A stretch of 64,000 nt of DNA, from the NCBI RefSeq assembly GCF_009866805.1, contig NZ_SIZW01000040.1, forward strand, positions 682,001 through 746,000, written 5' to 3'. A program made the translations under genes and the position numbers. Below, one piece after another: positions 8,317-15,296 of the stretch. Below the pieces are notes generated by a model, which did not search any database, was not told the origin of the DNA, and saw only the letters and a list, made by a program, of their open reading frames with translations. Positions within the stretch are counted from its first letter, which is position 1. Each line of letters starts with the position of its first letter. The stretch is from Schauerella aestuarii. GTDB lineage: Bacteria; Pseudomonadota; Gammaproteobacteria; Burkholderiales; Burkholderiaceae_B.

Positions 8317-9348
8317 GTGAGCGATTCGAATTCGATTCTGGTGTGGGGCGGCGGGGCGATCGGCGGTGTGGTCGCGGCGCGTTTGGTACAGGCCGGCCAC
8401 GATGTGGTCATGGTGGATATTGCTGAAGAACATGTGCGGGCGGTGCGGGCGCACGGCATGGAGATCGTGGATGCGGCAGGCGGCTCTGTGTTCGTGCCGA
8501 TGCAAGCCTCCACGCCGGCTGAGTTGCAGGGCAAATTCGATCGCATCATGTTGTCGGTCAAAGGCCAGCACACGGCAGCGGCGTGCGCTGCACTGTTGCC
8601 GCATTTGAGCGACGACGGCTGGGTGCTGGCGCTGCAGAACGGGCTCACCGAGCACACGATTGCCGCCACGGTGGGCGCATCGCGCACGATGGGCGCACTG
8701 GTCAACTTCGCGTCGGATTACGTGGCGCCGGGCCGGATTCAATTCGGCGGCCTGGGCAGCCTGCAGGTGGGCGAGTGCGACGGGCGCGATTCGGCGCGGT
8801 CGCGCCAGGCGGCGGCGTTGCTGCAATGCGTGGATCCCACTGCAGCATGGACCGATCGCCTGATGGGCTTCAAGTGGAGCAAGGTGGCGATCGGATCGTT
8901 GTTGTTCACCACCGCGCTCACCAACGAAACCATTGTGGATCAGCTTTCCAGCAGCACGTATGCGCCGCTGTGGCGTGCCCTGTGTGTGGAGGTCGTCGAG
9001 GTGGCCCGCGCCGAAGGTGTGGAGCCCGCCCCGTTCGACGGCTTCACGCCGGATGCATTTACCCGCGCAACGCCGATCGAGACGTCTGCTGCGCAATTGC
9101 AGACGATCGCCGATCACTGCCGCCGCTGGGTGGGCAAGCCGCGTAGTGGCGTCTGGCGCGATCTTGCCGTGCGCAAGCGTCCTACCGAAGTGGATCCGCA
9201 AATCACCGACATCGTGCTGCACGGCTCGCGGCATGGCATCGAGACGCCGGTCGTGGCGCGCATGATCACGATGATCCGCGAGATGGAGCAGGGCAAGCGT
9301 GACTTCGACCTGCGCAATCTCGATGAATTGATGGCGGTGGCGGCATGA
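8317..9348 (+). CDS. Ketopantoate reductase (ApbA/PanE) family protein
   Basis: A 343-residue NADPH-dependent reductase. It has an N-terminal Rossmann motif 'VWGGGAIGGVVAARLVQAGH' (residues about 8-27) and a helical ApbA_C domain after residue about 190. Its length fits the family, but many catabolic paralogues exist. Placement with an SDR, a deacetylase and a Bug receptor suggests a catabolic 2-keto/2-hydroxy acid role rather than pantothenate synthesis. The start is GTG 8317, with TGAGGA about 8 bases upstream. It overlaps the next gene by 4 bases (ATGA). Confidence 0.88.
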   Translation: MSDSNSILVWGGGAIGGVVAARLVQAGHDVVMVDIAEEHVRAVRAHGMEIVDAAGGSVFVPMQASTPAELQGKFDRIMLSVKGQHTAAACAALLPHLSDDGWVLALQNGLTEHTIAATVGASRTMGALVNFASDYVAPGRIQFGGLGSLQVGECDGRDSARSRQAAALLQCVDPTAAWTDRLMGFKWSKVAIGSLLFTTALTNETIVDQLSSSTYAPLWRALCVEVVEVARAEGVEPAPFDGFTPDAFTRATPIETSAAQLQTIADHCRRWVGKPRSGVWRDLAVRKRPTEVDPQITDIVLHGSRHGIETPVVARMITMIREMEQGKRDFDLRNLDELMAVAA

Positions 9349-10109
9349 GCGGGGGCCGCTTCGCAGGCAAACGTGTCCTCATCACCGGGAGCGGTGGCTA
9401 TTTCGGACGCGAACTATCGCGCGCGTTTGCCGCCGAGGGCGCCACGTTGACGCTGATCGATCGCGTGGCACCGTCGGCATCGCAGCTTGCCGATCTTGGC
9501 GCCCACACGCAATCGATCGTGCTGGATCTGAGCGCGGCGGAACACGTGGCACCGGCCATCGAGGCATTGCAGGACCAGGATCTGCCGGACATCCTGATCA
9601 ACAACGCCGCCATCTTTCCGTTCGCCGATATTCTGGATGTGGACGTCGATCTCGTGCGCAAGATTCACGATGTGAATGTGGTGGCACCCTTGATGTTGAC
9701 GCAGGCACTGGCGCGCCGCTGGATGGCGCGCGGGCAGGCCGGCGTGGTGGTCAACGTTACGTCCGCGGCCGCCGAGGTGGCACGCACCAACGGTGCCACC
9801 TACGGGCCGTCGAAAGCGGCGCTCGAGCAACTTACGCGCATCCTGGCGATTCGTCTGGGCGAAGCCGGCATTCGTGTCAACGCCGTGCGCCCCGGCATCG
9901 CCGACGATCCGGAAAATCCCCATATTCCCGCTGCGCATCTGGCGAGCGTGTCGAAGGCGGTGCCGTTGCAGCGGTCCATTGCCCCAGGCGAGCTCGCCCG
10001 CGCAGTGATGTTCTTGAGTGGCCCCGACGCTTCCTTCACGACGGGCCATGTGCTCGCCGTCGATGGCGGCGGTGGGTTGAACCGTCGCGCAGCGCTCGCT
10101 GCGTCATAA
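9345..10109 (+). CDS. Short-chain dehydrogenase/reductase (SDR)
   Basis: A 254-residue classical SDR. The cofactor motif is 'ITGSGGYFGRELSRAF' (T-G-x3-G-x-G type with Tyr before the last Gly). The structural motif is 'LINNAAIF', and the catalytic residues are Ser in 'NVTSAAAEVA' and Y-x3-K in 'YGPSKAAL'. The C-terminus has 'VDGGGGL'. It oxidises or reduces an alcohol/ketone pair with NAD(P). It is translationally coupled to the upstream reductase (4-base overlap), and 12 bases separate it from the deacetylase gene, so the three belong to one operon. The substrate is unknown. Confidence 0.9.
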   Translation: MSGGRFAGKRVLITGSGGYFGRELSRAFAAEGATLTLIDRVAPSASQLADLGAHTQSIVLDLSAAEHVAPAIEALQDQDLPDILINNAAIFPFADILDVDVDLVRKIHDVNVVAPLMLTQALARRWMARGQAGVVVNVTSAAAEVARTNGATYGPSKAALEQLTRILAIRLGEAGIRVNAVRPGIADDPENPHIPAAHLASVSKAVPLQRSIAPGELARAVMFLSGPDASFTTGHVLAVDGGGGLNRRAALAAS

Positions 10110-10121
10110 GGAGAGAACGCG

Positions 10122-11033
10122 ATGTCCACACCACAATTCCCCACGATGCACGCGGATGCGCGCATCTCCTTTCCCGGATACCGCTGGCCGGAAGGCAAGC
10201 GGTGCGCGGTAAATTTCACACTCGATCTGGACGCCGAATCGCCGTACTTCTGGGTGGGCCGGCAAGCTAAAGCCGGCAGCCTGGGCGAGCTCGAGCAGCG
10301 CCGTTATGGCCCGCGCCAAGGCGTGGCCCGTGTGCTGGCCCTGCTCGAGAAGCACGGCATCAAAGCCTGCTTTTATGTGCCTGGCGTGGTGGCTGCCACC
10401 TATCCGGATCTGCTTCCCACGCTTATCGCGCAAGGGCATGAAGTGGCGTATCACGGCTATTTTCATGAACGCCTGGATACCCTCGATCTTGCCACCCAGA
10501 AGCATTGTCTGGCGCAGACGATGGCGGTGTTCGAAGCGCAAACGGGCCGCACGAAGCTCGGCTACCGTGCGCCGTCTTTCGAGCATGATGTGCAAAGCCT
10601 CGCCGTGCTGCGGGAAGCCGGCGTGGCGTACGACAGCTCGTTGATGGGCTTCGATCATCCGTACACCATCGATGGCCAGGTGCAGATTCCGGTGACATGG
10701 ACGATCGACGACGCACTTTACTTTCGCTATACCAACGGGCCGCGCGATAAAACGCATCCGGCCAATCCGGCGGCGGTGCTGGAAAGCTGGATCGAAGAGT
10801 TCGAAGGGACGCGCGATTACGGCGGCTTGTGCATGATCACGGTGCACGACTGGATCTCGGGCCGCGGCCAGCGATTGCGCATGCTGGACAAGCTGCTCGC
10901 GCATATTGCGGCCTACGACGACGTGTGGTTTGCCACGCCGCAGGAAGTCGCGGATTATCACGTCGCTTCGGAAAACGCGGCGGTATTTGAAGTGACCGCA
11001 CAGGTGGGCAACTTCGCACCGGTGTCGGCATAA
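10122..11033 (+). CDS. Polysaccharide deacetylase (NodB-homology) family protein, PuuE/imidase-like
   Basis: A 303-residue NodB-fold hydrolase. The metal-binding pattern is visible: the Asp pair in 'NFTLDLDAES' and the H-x3-H motif in 'YHGYFHERLD', followed by 'GYRAPSFEHD'. The conserved 'YGPRQGVARVLALLEKHGIK' segment is typical of the PuuE allantoinase/cyclic-imidase branch, which acts on C-N bonds of small molecules rather than glycans. There is no signal peptide, so it is cytoplasmic and a small catabolic substrate is likely. It has a good SD (AAGGAGA) 12 bases after the SDR stop and is followed by a Bug receptor 17 bases later. Confidence 0.85.
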   Translation: MSTPQFPTMHADARISFPGYRWPEGKRCAVNFTLDLDAESPYFWVGRQAKAGSLGELEQRRYGPRQGVARVLALLEKHGIKACFYVPGVVAATYPDLLPTLIAQGHEVAYHGYFHERLDTLDLATQKHCLAQTMAVFEAQTGRTKLGYRAPSFEHDVQSLAVLREAGVAYDSSLMGFDHPYTIDGQVQIPVTWTIDDALYFRYTNGPRDKTHPANPAAVLESWIEEFEGTRDYGGLCMITVHDWISGRGQRLRMLDKLLAHIAAYDDVWFATPQEVADYHVASENAAVFEVTAQVGNFAPVSA

Positions 11034-11050
11034 ACAAGAAGGGGAAAGCA

Positions 11051-12061
11051 ATGAACAAACAACGACGTGGATTTTGCTCGGCTCTCGCCGCAACGCCGCT
11101 CTTTGCGGCAATCGCCACCATCGGTGCGCCCATGCGCGCTTTTGCCGCATCGGGCTATCCGGATAAACCCATCACGGTGATCGTGCCGTTTGCGCCGGGC
11201 GGCAATACCGACATCATCGCGCGCCTGATCGGCAAAGGGCTGGGCAGCCGGCTCAACACCAATATCGTGGTCGAGAACCGGGCCGGCGCCGGCGGCAATA
11301 TTGGTGCCTCGACGGCTGCTCGCGCCAAGAACGACGGTTACACCGTGGTCTACAGCACGGCCACCACCTTTGCCATCAATCCGCACATTTACACCAATCT
11401 GAACTTCGATCCGATCAAGGACTTCACGCCGGTAGCCGTCACCATCAAGGTGCCGGTGGTGCTGGTCGTGTCGGCCCAATCCGGCATCAAAACGCTGGAC
11501 GATCTGGTCAAGCACGTCAAGGCCAATCCGAACAAGGCGAGCTATGGCTCCAACGGCAACGGCACCTCCAGCCACATTGCCTGCCATGTCTTGGCGCAGA
11601 AGATGGGCACGCCGGGCGTGCTGCATGTGCCGTACAAGCAAGGCCCGCAAGTGCTCACCGATCTCACGGGTGGACAACTGACGTATGCGTTCGACGCGTG
11701 GTCGGTGCTGGGGCCGCAAGTGAAAGCGGGCCGGTTGGTGGCGCTGGCCGTGTCGGGCGCGGAGCGCCTGAAAGCAATACCGGATGTTCCCACCGTGGCC
11801 GAAGCACTGAAGACGGATTACGACATCGTCACGTGGAACGCCTTCTGCGTGCCGTCGGGCACGCCGGAAGCGGATGTGAAGACGCTGCGCCAGGCGATTG
11901 TGGAAACAATGGCCGAGCCGGGCCTGACGGAGCGTTTGGAAGGTGAGGGTGTGCCGCCCTATGCACCGATGTCTCCTCAGGAAACGCAGGCGTTCTTCAC
12001 CAGCGAATTCGAGAAGTGGGGCAAGCTGGTGAAGCTGGTGGGGGCCGACGCCACCAGTTGA
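11051..12061 (+). CDS. Bug/TctC-family solute-binding protein, second copy
   Basis: A 336-residue periplasmic binding protein. The N-terminus has RRGF followed by a hydrophobic stretch to about residue 33 (AFAA-SGYPDKP). This looks like a Tat-type or long Sec signal. The mature part shows the Bug signatures 'KPITVIVPFAPGGNTDIIAR' and 'VENRAGAGGNIGASTAARA'. It presumably captures the carboxylate or amide substrate handled by the three enzymes upstream. It is the last gene of the operon and is followed by a strong terminator. Again no TctA/TctB partner is adjacent. Confidence 0.92.
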   Translation: MNKQRRGFCSALAATPLFAAIATIGAPMRAFAASGYPDKPITVIVPFAPGGNTDIIARLIGKGLGSRLNTNIVVENRAGAGGNIGASTAARAKNDGYTVVYSTATTFAINPHIYTNLNFDPIKDFTPVAVTIKVPVVLVVSAQSGIKTLDDLVKHVKANPNKASYGSNGNGTSSHIACHVLAQKMGTPGVLHVPYKQGPQVLTDLTGGQLTYAFDAWSVLGPQVKAGRLVALAVSGAERLKAIPDVPTVAEALKTDYDIVTWNAFCVPSGTPEADVKTLRQAIVETMAEPGLTERLEGEGVPPYAPMSPQETQAFFTSEFEKWGKLVKLVGADATS

Positions 12062-12113
12062 TGCGGCACGCTGACGTCGCCAGCGAGCCCGGCACGCTGC
12101 GACGTCGATTCAT

Positions 12114-12150
12114 AGAAAAAAACACCCCACGTTCGACGTGGGGTGTTTTG
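12114..12150. terminator. Strong bidirectional Rho-independent terminator
   Basis: A perfect 12-bp stem (AACACCCCACGT / ACGTGGGGTGTT, 12121-12132 and 12136-12147) with a 3-base loop TCG. It is preceded by an A-run and followed by a T-run. It ends the operon finishing at 12061 and can also stop transcription from the opposite Na/Pi gene. Confidence 0.9.
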
Positions 12151-12197
12151 CTTTGCGCGTGTTCGTTTTGATGGCGGGATATCGAATCGGCTCAAGG

Positions 12198-12240
12198 TAT
12201 CGCCTGTTGCCTGATATCGCCTGTTGCCGGATATCGGCTG
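12198..12240. repeat. 17-bp tandem repeat, about 2.5 copies
   Basis: The unit TATCGCCTGTTGCCTGA starts at 12198 and 12215, and a partial third copy starts at 12232. It lies between the terminator and the 3' end of the Na/Pi gene. No function is evident. Confidence 0.7.
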
Positions 12241-12242
12241 TC

Positions 12243-13928
12243 TTACTCCGCCGCGTTGCGCTCCGCTTGCCGATCCACTTCGCGCAGCCGGCTGGGCAGC
12301 AACTCGCCCTGACGTGCCAATAGCGGATACGCGGTCGCGCCCACGAGATGTGAGTTGATGCTCTTCACATCGCGCAGAATATCCAGATAGATCGCACCGG
12401 CCTCGGCGACGTCGATGCGGCCCGACTTGATCAGATCCAGATGCTTTTCGGCCGCCTGATTTTCGAGCACGCGGAAGTATTCTTTCTCGGCTGCGAGTGC
12501 GCGCGCCTGCGGAACATCCTCGTTCACAAACAACGCCGCCGCCTGCCGTTGATTGTTGATCAACCGCACCAGGGTCTCATCCAATTGCTGCTTTTGTTGC
12601 GGCGTAAGCTGCACGGCAGTCTTACGCAGCTTGCTCACGAACCCAAGCAGGCCGTGATGGGCAATGTCGCCGGCATGGCCGATATTGCTGATGAACGCGA
12701 TGATGGCATCCAGCCGCACGCGGTCCTCGCGCGTGAGCGATTCGGTGTCCAGCGTGGCCAAATAGTGGGCGATCGAGAACTCGAGCTTGTCGATGGCCCG
12801 GTCCATGGCGCGCGCCTGGAGCATACGGTGGCGGTTATCGCGCTTGAAGCCGGCACGGGCATACAGCAGCAAGGTTTGCAGCATATCCGCCATGCGCAAT
12901 GCCTCGCGCGAGGCATTGCCGAGGGCAAGCGCGGGGATGTCGTGCGCCGCGTCGTCCAGATACTGCGGGATGCCGGGGTCGTTGGGATCGATCCGCTTGG
13001 GCAGCCAGCGCGTGAGCAGTGCCGCGTAGGGCGTGAGCAGCGGCATGAACACCAGCGCGATCAGGATGTTGAACACGGTATGGAAGTTGGCCACTGCACG
13101 TGAGGCGTCGGCCGCCATGTCGGTCATGGCCGGGGCGATCCACGGCAACAGCATTACGCCCACCAGCACACCGGCCACGCGGGTGAGTAGGTTGCCCAGC
13201 GGCAGGCGGCGCGAAGCGGGATCGTCGCCGCGCACGCCTTCGGTGAAGGGGTTGATGGCCGTGCCCAGGTTGGCGCCCAGCACCATGGCGAATGCCACGG
13301 GTGCACCCACCAGACCGTGTTCAGCCAGACTCATGATCAGCACCACCACGGCCACGCTGGAGTGCGCGGCCCACGTGATGGCAGCCGCGAGCAGCACGGC
13401 GGCAAAGGGCTGGGTGGCCAGCGCCTGCAGCACCACGCCCAGCATGGGGGCATTCTGCAGCGGCTCGAAGAGCTCGACGATCTGGTGCAGCGAGAGCAGC
13501 AGCAGTCCCAACCCGATGGCCACGCGGCCCAGATCGCGGGGGCGGCCGGGCGGGTAACGCCGGAAGAGCCAGACGCCCACCAGGATCAGGATCGGCGACA
13601 AGGCCGTCAGATCGAACGACAGCAGTTGCACGATCAACGTGGTGCCTACGTTTGCCCCCAGCATCGCGGCCAGGGCGGGCACCAGGCCCACCACACCGCC
13701 GGCGGCAAAGCCGGCGATCATCAACCCGGTGGCGGTACTGCTCTGCAACGCCGCCGTAATCCCGAGCCCGGCGGCAAACGCGCGCATGCGGGTGCCCAGC
13801 GCGCGGCTGAGTGTGGCCCCAAGGGCGGCGCCGAAAGCGCGTTGGACGCCGGTCTGCACCATGTGCACGCCCCACAGCAACAGGGCGACGAAACCGGCGA
13901 AATCGAGCAGAGCAATGAGTGCGGACAT
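12243..13928 (-). CDS. Na+/phosphate cotransporter (NptA/YjbB family) with PhoU-like C-terminal domain
   Basis: A 561-residue membrane protein. The first about 320 residues are hydrophobic and contain two inverted Na/Pi_cotrans repeats. Their signatures are 'GLGITAALQSSTATGLMIAGF' in the first repeat and 'AITWAAHSSVAVVVLIMSLAEHG' in the second (the Q-S-S-T and H-S-S type motifs). The C-terminal third is a soluble helical bundle resembling PhoU, starting about residue 340. It probably exports or imports phosphate coupled to Na+. It starts 46 bases after the end of gspF on the same strand, so it could be co-transcribed with it, though the functions are unrelated. Confidence 0.9.
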   Translation of the reverse strand: MSALIALLDFAGFVALLLWGVHMVQTGVQRAFGAALGATLSRALGTRMRAFAAGLGITAALQSSTATGLMIAGFAAGGVVGLVPALAAMLGANVGTTLIVQLLSFDLTALSPILILVGVWLFRRYPPGRPRDLGRVAIGLGLLLLSLHQIVELFEPLQNAPMLGVVLQALATQPFAAVLLAAAITWAAHSSVAVVVLIMSLAEHGLVGAPVAFAMVLGANLGTAINPFTEGVRGDDPASRRLPLGNLLTRVAGVLVGVMLLPWIAPAMTDMAADASRAVANFHTVFNILIALVFMPLLTPYAALLTRWLPKRIDPNDPGIPQYLDDAAHDIPALALGNASREALRMADMLQTLLLYARAGFKRDNRHRMLQARAMDRAIDKLEFSIAHYLATLDTESLTREDRVRLDAIIAFISNIGHAGDIAHHGLLGFVSKLRKTAVQLTPQQKQQLDETLVRLINNQRQAAALFVNEDVPQARALAAEKEYFRVLENQAAEKHLDLIKSGRIDVAEAGAIYLDILRDVKSINSHLVGATAYPLLARQGELLPSRLREVDRQAERNAAE

Positions 13929-13974
13929 GACAAGACGGCGCTCAAAGGCGCCGCACAGGACTTTCAGCCCGCAA

Positions 13975-15183
13975 TCATCGCACGAGTTGGTTGATTTCCA
14001 GAATAGGCATCATCACCGCCAGGACAATCAACAACACCACGCCGCCCATCACCAGAATCAGGGCGGGCTCGAGCAACGCCGTCATGGCCATGGCCCGGCG
14101 CTCGAGTTCGCGCGACAAGGTTTGCGCGCCGCGGGTAAGCAGGGCGGGAAGCTGGCCCGTACGTTCGCCGCTGGCGATCAGATGGATGATGAGCGAGGGG
14201 AATACCTTTTGCGCCCCGAGCGCGGCCGAGAGGGGCGTGCCTTCCCGTACCCGCGCAGTGGCATCGGCGACCGCGATGCGCAACTGGTCGTTGCTGAGCG
14301 TCTGCCGTGCCGCTTCGAGCGCTTGCAGCAGCGGCACGCCGCTACCGGTGAGGATGGCCAGCGTGGAAGCAAACCGCGCCGCGTTCACCCCGAGCACGAA
14401 GCGCCCCATCAGCGGCAGCTTGAGCACGCGGCGATGCCATTGCAAGCGCGCGGCTGGCTGGCGCAAGCCGTACCGCCACAGCGAGATCGCCGCACCCAGC
14501 ACCACCACGCCGATCAGTCCCCACTCGCGCACGGCGTCGCTCGCGGCCAGCATCATGCGGGTGAGCAGCGGCAATTCCTGTTTGACTTGTGAAAACGCGG
14601 TCACCACTTGCGGCACCACATAGCCCAATAGAAAGAACACGATCACAACCGAGACGCTCGCCACCACCACGGGATAGATAAAGGCGGTGAGCACTTTGCC
14701 GCGCAACGCGTTGCGTTCTTCGATGTACTCGGCAAGCTTCTCCATCACCAGCGCCAGGTCGCCCGACGCTTCGCCCGCCGCGATCAATGCGCGATAGATT
14801 TCGGGAAAGTCGCGCGGCCGCGATGCCAGCGCATCGGCCAGACGGTGTCCGGCCCGCACGTCGGCCCGCACGCCATTGAGCAGTGCGGCAAGGTGCTTTT
14901 TCTCCGTTTGCTCCAACGTCGCGCTCAGCGCCGCATCCAGCGGTAGGCGCGCAGCAAGCAGGCTGGCGAGTTGGCGCGTCATCCACGCGAGATCCGAATC
15001 CGATGCTCGGGGCTGAAACGGCATTTTCGATACGCTGGAACCATCGCGCGCGGCATCGGTTTTAAGCGGCAGCAGGCCGCGGGCGCGCAACAGGTTGCGC
15101 GCACCGCGCAGGGTATCGGCGTCGATCGAGCCGCGCACGATCTTGCCGTGCGCATCGGTGGCTTCGAAATTGAAAGAGGGCAT
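13975..15183 (-). CDS. gspF: Type II secretion inner-membrane platform protein GspF
   Basis: A 402-residue protein that starts MPSFNFEATDAHGKIVRGSI, the standard GspF N-terminus. It has two T2SSF repeats, 'LASLLAARLPLDAALSATLEQ' at about residues 75-95 and 'LAILTGSGVPLLQALEAARQTL' at about 280-300. Hydrophobic segments appear at about 170-195, 220-245 and 370-395, giving the usual three membrane spans. An upstream in-frame start at 15291 exists, but the added sequence has no family match. It is divergent from gspD, whereas type II loci normally keep D-E-F in one direction. No gspG or other pseudopilin follows. Confidence 0.93.
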   Translation of the reverse strand: MPSFNFEATDAHGKIVRGSIDADTLRGARNLLRARGLLPLKTDAARDGSSVSKMPFQPRASDSDLAWMTRQLASLLAARLPLDAALSATLEQTEKKHLAALLNGVRADVRAGHRLADALASRPRDFPEIYRALIAAGEASGDLALVMEKLAEYIEERNALRGKVLTAFIYPVVVASVSVVIVFFLLGYVVPQVVTAFSQVKQELPLLTRMMLAASDAVREWGLIGVVVLGAAISLWRYGLRQPAARLQWHRRVLKLPLMGRFVLGVNAARFASTLAILTGSGVPLLQALEAARQTLSNDQLRIAVADATARVREGTPLSAALGAQKVFPSLIIHLIASGERTGQLPALLTRGAQTLSRELERRAMAMTALLEPALILVMGGVVLLIVLAVMMPILEINQLVR

Positions 15184-15296
15184 GAGGGCATTTCGACATA
15201 ACTCACAGGCCTCTACCATGACAATGAAATATGACCGTAATGTTGCAGTACCCCCCCGTATACTCAGCCGCATTTCATGTCTTATACACAATCGTC

